Shown here: piece by piece, positions 23,540-34,149 of the stretch
Numbering within the stretch: position 1 is the first letter of the stretch
Layout: the number at the start of each line of letters is the position of its first letter
Origin: Gerris lacustris
Lineage: Eukaryota; Arthropoda; Insecta; Hemiptera; Gerridae
Direction: 5' to 3'
Length of the DNA: 64,000 nt
Assembly (NCBI GenBank): GCA_951217055.1
Contig: OX578276.1
Location: 69,138,144 to 69,202,143 of the forward strand
Translations under genes and position numbers: made by a program
The notes under the pieces: generated by a model
What the model was told of the DNA's origin: nothing
Seen by the model: only the letters and a program-made list of their open reading frames with translations
The model's database searches: none

Positions 23540-23960
23540 TTTATATACCTTTAGAACGAACTTTCTAATCAATATTTGTTTATATTTCTTTATACTTGTT
23601 TTGAACTATACAATATAACTATATAATAATAATAAATATATCTTTTATTATAAGCTTATAAAAATAATTATTTGTAAAAAGTGAATATGAAGTTATTTAT
23701 GAAATTTTTAATTTGTTGCTTTATAAATACTAATTTTTCTCAGCAAAAACGACAAATTTATTTATATAGAATAATTGGAATTATAAATACCCGATTTAAT
23801 AGCATTAGTGTGAGGTTCAAGCACCCGAATCGAAAATTAAATCAGACAATAATTGATCACGCCATGACAGCCCCAAGTCAAAAATTTAACAAACATTGAT
23901 TAAATTTACTTTATTTCAGGTAGAATCGATGGTGGTAACCGTGAGGTTCATGCCAGTTCA
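23540..23960 (+). repeat. Family C, copy 2 (3' truncated)
   Basis: Carries TAGCATTAGTGTGAGGTTCA and AGGTAGAATCGATGG, preceded by AAATATTTGTTTATATTTCT-type AT-rich sequence shared with copy 3. It diverges after about 23960. A 72-codon frame inside (23681-23899) is not conserved among copies. Confidence 0.5.
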
Positions 23961-24310
23961 GGCTGTGTCTCTGTGTTAATATATTAGAGTAAATTGTAGG
24001 CCCTGCCATGAAATACATTTCATTATATTTTATTACAGAATAATAAAAATAAAGATAGAACCTTTTCAATTTATTATATTATTTATTAGTACTCGAGATT
24101 AATTGAAACATAAGTAGTTAAAGTCAAGGAGAAATAATAATTGTATATATAAATTTAGCTACTTCATATAAAAAAGAAAAGAATGTCGTCGAAATAATTT
24201 GCCATTCACACAACTAAACTATAAATTGTCCTAAATAAGAATTTAACAAACTATAAATCAGTTCATTCTAGTAATAATAATATGATAAAAAACAATTTAA
24301 AAAAAAGTAA

Positions 24311-24512
24311 AACATTTATTTAAATAAAGTAAAAAAATCATTTAAATAAACATAAAAATTTATTCAAATAAAGTAAATAATCATTTAAATAAACAAACAT
24401 TCATTTAAATATAATAAAACATACATTTAAATGAAGTAAACTATTCATTTAAATGAAGTAAAATATTCATTAAACTAAAGTAAAATATTCATTTAAATAT
24501 ACTAAAACATTT
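24311..24512. repeat. Minisatellite, unit about 23 bp
   Basis: Eight to ten tandem copies of a unit close to CATTTAAATAAAGTAAAATA plus 2-3 bases, with variants such as CATTTAAATGAAGTAAACTA. Each unit contains a TTTAAA palindrome. Confidence 0.75.
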
Positions 24513-24779
24513 TCTTAATATAGAATAATTTAACAACCAATTAAAAACAATTCTAATAACAATAGTATGGTAATAAAAACAATTAAATAAATAAGAATAA
24601 AATTATACCTTAATAAATGTCGGTAGTATAACAAAAGATCTGGGGAGTAGAAGTGCACACCACGGCTGGACACGTGAGACTGGTCAGGGAGACTGACCGA
24701 GAAAGAGAGGGGGCATTTGTTTACAAAGTGTGTTTTCGCGGAAACTAATGTATTTATTATCTTTTACCTAGCGAACAAC

Positions 24780-25440
24780 ATACTTTATTATTCAATATTT
24801 GTTTATATTTATTTATTCTTGTTTTTAACTATAACATAATAATAATAAATATGCTTATAAAAATTATTATTTATTAAAAATGTAAACATGACATTATTTA
24901 CGGAATTTAAAATCCGTTTTTTCTTTATAAATACTCATTTTTCTCGGCAAAACATGCAAATATTTTGAAAAATAAATACTCGTTTTAAAGAGCATTAGTG
25001 TGGGGTTTAAATACCCCAATCGAAAATTAAATCGGCCAATAATCGTCCACGCTAGGGGAGCTTTAAGTAAAAAAAAATACTAAAAATTAACAAATTTACT
25101 CGATTTAAGGTAGAACCGTTAGTCGTACGACAAAAAGTCAAGAGACCAAAGTTGTAGATCTTTCAAAATCAGTTACCGCTGGTGCTATCCGCTTTTCGAT
25201 AGGGCTTACCGTTTAGCCGCAATAGCCCTTCGAAGAAACCCTTCAATTCGCGTCCACCGTTTTTATTTTTTTAAGGGGGGTAAAAATATTTTTTTCTCGA
25301 CTTTTCAGATTTTTCTAGTCGGTTTGGGCCGATTTAGGACCAAACGCAAAAAACCGCGAGTCTCAAGGTGGTCTGGAAGTGCCTAAACATTTTGATAACC
25401 CGATCAGCTGATTAGCCACTTTATATATATAAATAATAAT
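24780..25440 (+). repeat. Family C, copy 3
   Basis: Contains GAGCATTAGTGTGGGGTTTA, AGGTAGAACCGTTAGTCGTA, TACCGCTGGTGCTATC, GGTTTGGGCCGATTT and CGCAAAAAACCGCGAGTCTC. It has an extra block (25210-25275) absent from copy 1 and lacks the GC hairpin end. Confidence 0.55.
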
Positions 25441-25449
25441 AATAATATA

Positions 25450-26160
25450 TATAGATCAATATAATTTAATATTTTGAGATTTAAATTCAATATCACAAAA
25501 ATGTATGTCAGTTTTTTTTTTAAAATAAAAGGAAAAAGTTATAGGTTATAGGTATTTTATTAAGATAAAAACTTTTTTGATTATAATATAGGTGGCATAC
25601 ATCCAAATAAAATAATTCCACTCAAGGGGAATAAAACTAGGGTAAGAGGGCAAACACGGCAATCTTCTAAAAATAAGAAAATCAGGAGTAAACTCTTGTG
25701 CTTAACCAGGTGGGGAAAACTAAAGGGCCCTTCAATAAGCAGTAAATCTACACATTTTCTGGTCTATATTCACCTTTATAGTTTCCTATTTGCCCTATTT
25801 TTCCGAAAAAACTCGAACAGTTTATTGCTTTAACCCCTCCTTTTCTTATCATTACTTAACTCAGATGTTCTTTCCACGGAATCTGTCGAAAGTTTTCCTA
25901 TGGCAAGTTTATAACAAATAGGGCAGATATATTCCTCACTATCGAGTCTATAACATTATACATTTACTTTCTCATTTACGTAGTATAGGGGCAGAAGGAA
26001 AGCACTAGGATTGCGCGAAAATTCGATTTTGAAATTTTATGTTGTCTTTTTAACAAGATAATAAATTATTTAATACCTTTAAAATTTGACTTATAGTCGA
26101 TATATTATTTAAGAAAACACTTAAATATGAAAAATTAAGTTAAGGGAAAACAACAGTTTA
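25450..26160. other. AT-rich DNA without recognisable gene
   Basis: No coding signal. A short phrase near 25970 (TTTACTTTCTCATTTACGTA) is related to the family A end in inverse orientation. Confidence 0.4.
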
Positions 26161-26164
26161 AATG

Positions 26165-26350
26165 GAACAGGCGAAGCCGAGTGGAAAGAACGGAGGCCAA
26201 AACACCGACATATCCGGTGAATTCGAATCCAATCGTGAATTGAGTCATGTTTCAGATGATATCATCAAGTAAATGTGTAAAGAGGCCGCATCCCTGTCCT
26301 GTAATTACCTAATGATGTGTTTATCAGGACGCAAAAGAAAAAAAAAAGTT
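26165..26350 (+). repeat. tRNA-derived SINE (class II tRNA head)
   Basis: The head contains an A-box-like GCCGAGTGG (as in tRNA-Ser/Leu) and, about 45 nt on, a B-box-like AATTCGAATCC. A non-tRNA body follows and it ends in an A-rich tail (26336-26347). That order is typical of SINEs. The T-arm is degraded, so it is not a working tRNA. Confidence 0.55.
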
Positions 26351-26724
26351 CAAAACTGCTAGTAAAAAAATGAAATATTTTGGTTCCTCCAGTGTAATCA
26401 CTTTCAAAGTCGAAGCACCACAGCGCTGGGAGCTTTGACCAGTGTAATCTAAAAATATTTAAAAATAGACCAACTTGATCTCATTATCTTATAGTAATGC
26501 ACGGTTGGGCGGATAGTCATTTTGTACTCCGATTACAAGGAGTGCTTATGTAGAAGGAAATAATATTGTCATATTTCTAAATTTTTCTTACAATACTCTT
26601 CCAATTCGTGAGGTTCACTTCCTTGCGCCCCATTTTGTAAAATTTAATGATTTTATGCTTCTAAACCTAATTATTATCAAATTTATTTAGTTTTCCCCCG
26701 TTTTGATTGCTGGTTTTGAAGCTC

Positions 26725-27170
26725 TGTGATTGTTCTGAAGAACGAAAAACTTTTAGATTTTCTTTTAAATTCCAAGACAGAAATCCATTTCAGACATCAG
26801 GGAACATTTTTGGTTGTCTGTCTGCCGGTCTGTCGCTCAATTTTTGTGAACCAAAATATCTTAAAAACAACCGATTTTAATTAAATTTGTATAGTAGATT
26901 TTCATAACTAGCTCATTGTTGGTCCCATATAAGTTTCAACCTTCTACGCTCATTTGTTTCTCTTCAACATGCGCACAAACATACATTTATTTACATTTAT
27001 AGCTTCAAAAGTACTTATCCGATTTGCATATAACTTTTATAGTATATCGAAAGTAACCCACAGATAGCTAAAGATTAATTGGAACCGTCGGCGTCCTTTA
27101 ACTTTTGCTAAATTGATACCCTAAGCCATGTAGTAAATCAAAACAATTTTTACAGATTAAAAAAACGGGG
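26725..27170 (-). repeat. Family B, copy 2 (inverted)
   Basis: Inverse of the family B sequence: the inverse of GTTCTGAAGAACG, TTCAGACATCAGGGAACA, the GTCTGTCTGCCGGTCTGTCG block and the CATGCGCACAAACATAC block. It is head to head with copy 3. Confidence 0.65.
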
Positions 27171-27289
27171 GAAACAATTAAACAAATTAAACAATAATTG
27201 CTTGTACATGCCTAAAATCAATATGTATGTGATAGGTTGCGAGGAAGTTATGTGCCACACCACTTGGCAGACTTTTTTTATATCTGTCA

Positions 27290-27770
27290 AAATTGTTTTG
27301 ATTATTTAAATGTATAAAAGCATCAATTTAGCAACATGTAAAGAGCACAGACGGTTGAAATTAATCTGAGGCTATCTGCGCGGGCTACTTTCGACGAACA
27401 ATCAAATTTCATAAAAATCATATATGTACTTTTGAAGATATAGGTGTAAATAAATGTATATTTGTGCGCATGTAGAAGAGAAAAAAGGGCGCATAAGGTA
27501 GAAACTTAAATGGGACCAACAATGGGCTAATCATGATCTACCATCCAAATTTCAAGAAAATTGGACGAGTAGTTTTAAAGATAATTATGTTGGTTCACGA
27601 AAATTGGGCGACAGACCGACAGACAGACACGAAACCAAAAATTCTTTTTTGTTTCCCTCATGTCTGAAACGGATTTCTGTCTTAAAATTTTTGAAATCGA
27701 AGATCTAAAAATGTTTTGTTTTTCAGAACGATCACATAGCTTCCGTTACCTCCGGTATGCTCGCAAGCAA
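27290..27770 (+). repeat. Family B, copy 3
   Basis: Shares GTAAAGAGCACAGACGGTTG, TTGTGCGCATGTAGAAGAG, CTGAAACGGATTTCTGTCTT and the end hairpin (AGCTTCCGTTACC onward) with copy 1. With copy 2 it forms a 1-kb imperfect palindrome around about 120 bp of unique sequence. A 60-codon frame inside is not a gene. Confidence 0.65.
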
Positions 27771-27779
27771 AATATGGTT

Positions 27780-28425
27780 TTCTTGAACTTAGCTCCGTAC
27801 TTTTCAATCTCGTATTCATCAAAATTATTCAAATTTCTATAGACTCTCCAAATCTTTTATGAATGATAATTAAATATACTTTGAAAGATTTTATCCTCAA
27901 TATTATATTAAATAAGATTAAATTTATAAGAAATTACCAGGAAAAAAGAGTATATAATATAGAAGTTCAATTTGTCGGAAAACAAAAAATAAATAAATAA
28001 AAATAAAAACTGTATCAAAATAAAAAAGAAAGACAAATAAAATAAAAACAAATTAGAATTGATTATTATACCTCACAATACGTTTACAAAGAATTAATTA
28101 ACAATTGTAAATTATTATTCCAATTTAAAAGAGAAAAATAAATTGTTGAATGAATTTAATTTATAAAAATACCTGAAATAAAAACCAATATGGCCGTCAA
28201 ACTGAAAACATTAAAAAGCTGGCTGTTAATTACGTCAAAATACTAAGTAAAGCTAATAGATGACTAACACAACAAAAGTGAAATAATATAAAATTAATAA
28301 TAATTATAAATATTAAAGTATAATTAAAAATAATAATTTAAAAATATGAAATATTTTTAATTTACCGAATATAAAAAAAGAAAAAAAATATTAATTTAGT
28401 ATCCTGTCTTATTTGCTGTTTAAAG
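27780..28425. other. AT-rich DNA without recognisable gene
   Basis: Extremely A-rich stretches (27985-28060) and no coding or structured signal. Confidence 0.5.
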
Positions 28426-28427
28426 AT

Positions 28428-28431
28428 ATTT
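28428..28431. repeat. 4-bp target duplication, left (ATTT)
   Basis: Matches 28750-28753 on the other side of the LTR insertion; four bases fits several LTR retrotransposon groups. In AT-rich DNA a 4-bp match alone is weak evidence. Confidence 0.6.
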
Positions 28432-28749
28432 TGTAACGGGGACCAGTCTCCTCGGAGGCGTGGGTTCGGATCCCACCGCTGCCACCAATGTAACGGGGAT
28501 TTGGTGAGTGGAGAAAAGAAGATAATAAATGTTTGATATATATTTATTTGTATATAGATGTGTATGATTGTTTGTAAGATGTGTACACCTCCAGAGCTAA
28601 GATCGGACTCCCCGTGTGACTTTATGCTAGGGCTTAGTCTGTTAGATTCTTGGTGGGGGAAAGCACCACTAGACAGAAATTCGAGCCTTTGCTAGCCTAA
28701 GGTCTACACTGCTTTCCTAGAATATACTGGACTTGGCTTCCCCGTTACA
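28432..28749 (-). mobile_element. Minimal LTR insertion with tRNA-Leu half
   Basis: On the minus strand: a complete LTR (28749 to 28489, 261 bp) starting TGTAACGGGGA and ending TCCCCGTTACA; one base; a 45-nt sequence complementary to the 3' half of tRNA-Leu beginning TGGTGGCAGC (the primer-binding site); then the last 11 bases of an LTR, TCCCCGTTACA (28442-28432). ATTT flanks both sides. There is no gag or pol. I read this as an integrated aberrant reverse-transcription product: a solo-LTR-sized copy in which cDNA of the tRNA primer was kept and joined to an LTR tip. Confidence 0.75.
28443..28487 (+). other. 3' half of tRNA-Leu including CCA
   Basis: Read on the plus strand it gives the 3' side of the anticodon stem (CCAG), a class II variable arm (CTCC-TC-GGAG), a perfect T-arm (GTGGG-TTCGGAT-CCCAC), acceptor strand CGCTGCC, discriminator A and CCA. 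CCA is not encoded in eukaryotic tRNA genes, so this came from a mature tRNA, as expected of a retrotransposon primer. The copy begins close to where position 37 (often m1G) would lie. Isoacceptor identity cannot be fixed because the anticodon is missing; it resembles tRNA-Leu(UAG) most. Confidence 0.75.
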
Positions 28750-28753
28750 ATTT
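28750..28753. repeat. 4-bp target duplication, right (ATTT)
   Basis: Matches 28428-28431. Confidence 0.6.
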
Positions 28754-29013
28754 AATGTTATATATGAGTTTGTTTTTCAAATTCCTGGTATCTTTAGCTC
28801 AGGCTAAAATTCTACTGTTTCTTTTAATACATAAGCGAATTGCCGGCAATATACATTAGGTTCCAATCTTTTCCTCACACAACCATCCTGAAGTCTACTT
28901 AAATTTAACAGGGTATACTTCAACATGCGGAAAACAAGTGTTTCTTGTTTTAACAAAAGCCAACAAAACAAATATAATTGGATTTTTATACTGCGTGTTT
29001 GTCTAAAGCTAAC

Positions 29014-29150
29014 TGGCGTAACAAGAAGAAGAAGAAGAACATTTTTATTAAAGCCGAGTATACATAAAATATTAACAATTTAGTTAGCATGATACCCCAT
29101 GGCCTTTTTTGGCCGTCTGGGGGGAGTTGGTATCACAATGTTTGTTTATT
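29014..29150 (-). mobile_element. LINE 3' end with (TTC)n tail
   Basis: On the minus strand: a GC-richer hairpin region (GATACC through GGTATC, 29089-29133), an AT-rich trailer with AATAAA-like sequence, then a (TTC)n tail (29027-29041). This is the usual 3' end of several LINE clades. It shares orientation with the ORF1 fragment at 30115-30622 and is probably the same element. Confidence 0.55.
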
Positions 29151-29307
29151 TCCATTTCCCACTTTATTTATTTAATTATTAAAGTTTTTTAATTTAATTA
29201 TTATGTGTGTTTACTAAAAAATTTAAAATAAACCCTAGGGTAAATAGAACAAAGAGTGTATTCAAAAACAAAAGAAAACGAAAGGACAAAAAAATTAACT
29301 ACATATA

Positions 29308-30102
29308 CAGGGTGACTGGCAATATATGTGAAAAAATCAATAAGGTTGTTCTACGCCTTAGGGGCTACAAAAAACGCTATATAAACCATGGGTCAAATCT
29401 TAACCGTTCTCCCACAAAATCAAATTTTTTGAGGTAGTTATTGCTCATAAAAACACTTATTGCACCAAAAATATAAAATCTAGAACAAAATGTTTGGCAC
29501 CGTTGTAAAGCTGACTTAATTTCCTACAAGAAAAATGTAATTATAATTTTCATTCCCTCAAATAATTCGACAAAAAATGTATACAATTTTTTTTTTTTTT
29601 TTAAAAATGTATACAATTTTTTTTTTTTAAATTAAAAAATCAATTTTTTTTCTTACTAACGTTTCGATAATATTAATATTATTACCCATTCATGTTGAAA
29701 GTAAAAAAGAAACGTGTTTATTGTTGCTATTGTTGACACATAGAGAGTATACTAAACCAATCTTGCTTTTTTTGATTATTTACTCACCTGTAAGTCAAGA
29801 ATAGCAACAATAAACATGTTTCTTTTTTACTTTCAGCGAAGTTTACTAAAAAAATTCCGCCTTATGAATGGGTATCAGCTTTACAAAGGTGCCAAACATT
29901 TTGTTCTAGCTTTTATACTTTTACGCAATAAGTGTTTTTATGAGCAAAGGTAAAGGTATATGCTATCTTAAAAAAATCCTTAAATTTGATTTTGTTGGAG
30001 AACGGTTAAGATTTGACCCATGGATGTATAGCATTTTTAGTAGCCCCTATAAGGCGTAGGACAACCTACTTCACTTTTTCACATATATCGCCAGTCACCC
30101 TG
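29308..30102. mobile_element. Fold-back MITE, mariner-like (795 bp)
   Basis: Begins CAGGGTGACTGGCAATAT and ends with the inverse ATATCGCCAGTCACCCTG, flanked by TATA on each side (TA or TATA duplication). Inverted similarity runs almost to the centre: GTTGTTCTACGCCTTAGGGG pairs with the inverse at 30045-30065, AACCGTTCTCC with GGAGAACGGTT, and the TGTTTATTGTTGCTATT block with its inverse at 29800-29820. The whole element can fold into one long hairpin. It has no coding capacity and splits the LINE remnant around it. Confidence 0.8.
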
Positions 30103-30114
30103 TATAAACCGCAA

Positions 30115-30622
30115 CTATAAACCGGCTTGGATGTAAGCCTTTTTGATGTCCTGCTCCATATTCATACCAAGAACTTGCGTAAAGAATTCATTCACCACTG
30201 GGATAATATTATGTGTGTCCTCTACCAACAGCCCTTTGAATTCGAGGTTCTTTCTTCGCAGTTTATTGTAGGCGAGTTCTAGGTCGGCTTCCACAAGAAC
30301 TAGGGCTTTTTCGACACTCAGAAGTCTTTGTTTGACGGCCCCGTGGTCCACCGCTAGTTCGACGTTATGTCTAGCCAGGTTATCCATTTCTGCTTTCGTG
30401 GCTAGTTTGCATTTTGCCTTCAAATGCACCAAAGCGGACACTCAATTTGTTAAGCGCATCCAGGATTTTCTGCTCTCCCATTTTTTCTTTCGAGGATACG
30501 GATGGCGACGACAAGGTTTGCTCGATAGCGGCCGAGGACTTCGTCCATTTTGGGACAGGTGTGCTTAGGTTATCGTCTGGATTTCTTTTCGGTGAGAAGA
30601 AGTTATCTAAGGTTTTATTCAT
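30115..30622 (-). pseudogene. LINE ORF1 fragment, coiled-coil type
   Basis: Minus-strand frames joined across one frameshift near 30430. The first starts MNKTLDNFFSPKRNPDD, is rich in Ser, Pro and Lys, and continues GEQKILDALNKLSVRFGAF. The second continues with heptad-like Leu/Val spacing (VKQRLLSVEKALVLVEADLE, then LAYNKLRRKNLEFKGL) and ends HNIIPVVNEFFTQVLGM. A charged N-terminus plus a long coiled coil is the pattern of ORF1/gag-like proteins of LINEs. The RNA-binding C-terminus and all of ORF2 are missing here. Confidence 0.6.
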
Positions 30623-30779
30623 ATGTGAACATGTACAAGAAAACTGAAGCAGGGAATGATTTTCTAAACAGATTAGGTAGCGTAAATAAGAACAAAGTAA
30701 CAGAATCAACAGGTGGAATTGAACAGGCTCTTATCGTTATCACAACTCCTATTACACGACTGCCTGCATATATACTGCC

Positions 30780-31395
30780 GTAAATCAACTGGCGTAACTA
30801 TTGACCGATTAAAACAAAATTTGACATACATGTGTATCTAATTATTTGTGACAACATTATAGTTTATTGAAATTTAATAATTAATATTTTTAATATGGTG
30901 GATGACTAAACATAAAGTGTTTAGCCAACATGGCTAAAAACAATATAAAAATATCTATTCTTTGCCAGCATTTTGAAAACAAATATGGCCGAAATGTGAG
31001 TGTTAAAAAAAATTATACTTATATAGCATGTCACATATTATTTCAAAGCTCTTTTCAGGTAGATTAGGAATATTTAAGATTCAATCCGAAAATGTTTTAT
31101 GGTAGCCATTTTGAAAACAAATATTGCATGTATAAGAACCAAAATGCAAATTTCTCTACGCGATTTCTTAATGCGCAGCATCATTAGTGTATACATTTTT
31201 TTTAAAACCAAATTAATATAACTTTTAAAAAAAGACCAGATTCTATTACACTATATAATAAGTAAATATTGTGTATTTTAATTTTTACGAAATAAGATAT
31301 TAATCTAATAAAATTATCTAATCTATAAGATTATTAATCTTAAATATATGTAAGATAGGGGTGGCGCGGCGCCTGTACATTTATCCGATCCAATT
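30780..31395. other. AT-rich repeat-like DNA, no gene
   Basis: Contains phrases such as ATATGGCCGAAATG and two similar blocks (TTTGAAAACAAATATGGCC near 30970 and TTTGAAAACAAATATTGCA near 31110). No coding signal. Confidence 0.35.
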
Positions 31396-31399
31396 TTAA

Positions 31400-31966
31400 A
31401 TTTCCACTAAATGAGTATTCCTGATAACGAATTTAAGTTTAGAAAATTGTATGTCTGTTTGTCTGTGCCTCAATCACGTCCAAACGACTGAACAGATTTT
31501 GCTGGTTTTTGGGTACAATGTTAAGCTCAATTCTGCGGGTGTTATATAGACTATAAAACATTTTAGTAACTCAATATGGGGAGGAGAACGGGGCTTCTAA
31601 ATAGATTTAAAAATTATAATTTTATTCTTTGTAAAAAAATCTATTTAACCTAAGTTGTAGAAAAATAAACAGAGAATTAGAGAATATTATATGTTTTGTG
31701 AAAATTTCTGTAGGAATAACTGTGCAATCGCTTTTTTAAACAAATGTCACTTTTAAGAATTTTTCACCAGTAGACGGAACTAATTAGTAATTTGGGATAT
31801 TTGCAAATTATATTATCAAAACGGAAGGGGTATAGAAATATGGGGGAGGGATAGAATCTAGATATTCTCGATTAGTAAAATAATTTAAAAATGTTTCTTG
31901 ATGGTAGTTTATAAACCCATCAAATTAATAATAACACTCCATAGCGAAGCACGGGTATCCAGCTAG
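31400..31966 (+). mobile_element. Helitron, diverged copy
   Basis: The 3' end is clear: hairpin CCATAGCGAAGCACGG, then GTATCCAG and CTAG followed by T (31963-31967). The last 170 bp match the Helitron at 22177-22936. The 5' half differs (TGTCTGTTTGTCTGTGCCTC, CCAAACGACTGAACAGATTT) and its start could not be fixed. It looks like a related family sharing only the 3' end. Confidence 0.65.
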
Positions 31967-32439
31967 TAGTATATATGTTACAACTAGTAAGGTCGGATAG
32001 CAATGAACTTCTGAACAGTATAGTTCTCGTAAAGCATGATAACTCATATTTCTAATAAATGGATTAGATATCATTTCAATACTGATACTACATATTAGTT
32101 ATTTATTATTCATCAAAAAACTATTTTTAATTATAGTAACATTTAATTCTAGCTGGATTACCTTTATTCGCTACAGACTAAGTAATTTTTAACCCCCCCC
32201 CCCCCAGCAGGTGTTTCATCGCATCCCCGGGTTTAATCAGAAATATCGTTCATTATTATAGGTGCTTACATCCTAAAAAAGATGTCATTGGACAGTATTT
32301 ACTTCCTAGCTTCAGAAGATCAGGCTGAGCACAACTTCCCTTCCCTTTTTTTACGGTGCCCCTATTTTATCTAGGGATCTAATTTATACAGGGGATTCAA
32401 TTTTAAAATAACCCTTCTTTGGCAGACATAAATAATATT

Positions 32440-33370
32440 AAGCCTCGTACACACTAAACGCGCATTCGTAAACAGGTTTTGCAAACAACCGCGACGTCCA
32501 CACCGGACGCGCATTCTAGACAAACAGGTGTTTGCAAGCGTTTGTCCTTGTTCCCAGTTATTATTAATTATTTTCTTATACACTACCACTACATCATCAA
32601 GTACTAAAACTATATAGCACTTGCATTTAACTTTGTAAAATGGTACTATCGCGAAAGCGGTATAAGCGCCGACTTTTTTATTATCATTTGTGAGTTAGTA
32701 AAAAAAAGAAGACGAAGATTCTGGATGTCGACATTTTTTTCTCCTCGATCATCCCTGATTTTAGAATTTTATTTCTACAAAAATAAGAAGCCAAAACATA
32801 TAGAAATTTTATGCAAATAGTAATCTGTTCTTTTGGTGGAAAAAAGATAAATATCAATGTTAAATTCGGTCTTACGCGGGAACATAGGAGGCACAAGCCC
32901 GTAGACCTGTGCCTTTAGTAATAAGCTTTGAAGCAATATTATATTTTAACAAATAGTATGACGCATTTTTGAAATTTTATGTCATCTATATATCTATCTA
33001 TTTAATCTGGTATTCTTAATCTTGGATTAACATCAACTCATCTATAGTTTCAATTATTATTTATTAATTAGTATATATATTATTTGTTATTATATGCTAT
33101 AGTCATACATATTCGAAAGAAAAAATATACCTTTCTCGGCTTTCCAAGTCAAAACACAGGGTGTTTGTGAATGCTCAAGGAGTTTGCTCAAAAAGCGTCC
33201 ACACCAAACTACAAACATCCTTTGATGTACCGACTCTACCTGGAGCACCCGCGAACACAAACAAGCATTCGTTCGTGCGCGCGGTGCCGTCCACACCGGA
33301 CGCGCACGCACATTCCTGCAAACACGATGCGCGTCCGGTGTGGACGCAGCTTTATAGAGATTAACAAACA
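32440..33370. repeat. Region with repeated GTCCACACCGGACGCG motif
   Basis: The motif GTCCACACCGGACGCGCA occurs at about 32489 and 33289 and in inverse at 33328-33345; the last two form an 18-bp perfect inverted repeat with a 21-bp spacer. Diverged copies (CGTACACACTAAACGCGCAT, GCGTCCACACCAAACTACAA) lie around them. High CpG in AT-rich DNA. Probably the ends of one or more non-autonomous DNA transposons; no target duplication resolved. Between them (32600-33140) I see nothing. Confidence 0.45.
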
Positions 33371-33961
33371 CAATGCAATGATTTTAATTCAGGGTTTCAA
33401 AAAAATTGTGATAATTATGTCAGTGAGAGAACTTGGATTCAAATATATGTACATATTATATAAATCTAGCCACCATTTTAAATTACAATTGCCGATTGAA
33501 AAACCATTCGACTCAAGTTGTTTATATAAACTGATAATTAAGTTTCAAATTCCCTTAAAATTTGTAGTCACGGTATTAAAACGTTAGCTTGTGAATATCT
33601 AAAACCATACTTTTATTTATTTTTTTTTTTTTTAAATAAATTTATTTTTACCCCCACATAATTCCAATTTTTCCAACCAATGGGTTGGAAAAAAGGGATG
33701 AGATAAAAATGGATAAAAGGATACAACATGGTAGCACGTGATCTAATCAGGTTTGATGACACATAGTAATGTTATTATAGGAACCAAATATTGGATTTAT
33801 AAAACCACAGATCCCTTGACAGAGAAGCGTTCATGCTAATTATGAACGCTAATTCATGCTAATTAATATCACTCCCGTATCGCATTATGGAAAAGGGAAT
33901 AGCAACACGTCTGAAATAATTCAATTTAATATGAGTGTATTAATAATCAGTTAATACTCAC

Positions 33962-34119
33962 TGTGCCAGAATAAATCCTTGCTCTGAAGGCTTATAGCAA
34001 TTTTCCAGAAGATTTTTGTCCAGCGAAAGCTCTTGGGCGGCATTTTTCAAAGCTTCGTAGTCATCTGTACTTAGCTCTATAGGAAGTGGACAATCAGTCC
34101 ATTCCTCTCCAACCAGACA
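33962..34119 (-). CDS. Internal exon of an unidentified host gene
   Basis: The only stretch that behaves like a spliced host exon. On the minus strand a pyrimidine-rich tract ends in TTTGTTTCAG, followed by 158 bp with no stop in one frame and then GTGAGT (33961-33956). It translates to about 52 residues in phase 0-in, phase 2-out, beginning CLVGEEWTDCPLPIELSTDD and ending NCYKPSEQGFILA. The peptide is balanced, with two Trp/Cys-containing turns and an acidic helix-like middle (YEALKNAAQELSLDKN). Third positions are G or C in 18 of 52 codons, as expected for an AT-rich genome. I do not recognise the family. The neighbouring exons are not visible, so the flanking introns would be long and repeat-filled. 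Confidence 0.65.
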
Positions 34120-34149
34120 CTGAAACAAATTAGAAATTCATATTTTTAC

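Noticed and set aside
24311..24512. CRISPR-like array
   Set aside because: Units are contiguous without unique spacers, in a eukaryotic AT-rich context; it is a minisatellite.
28443..28487. A nuclear tRNA-Leu gene
   Set aside because: The 5' half and anticodon are missing and CCA is present, so it derives from a mature tRNA and not from a gene.
33171..33587. 138-codon plus-strand frame
   Set aside because: Begins in the GGACGCG repeat region and continues into AT-rich sequence; no family resemblance.
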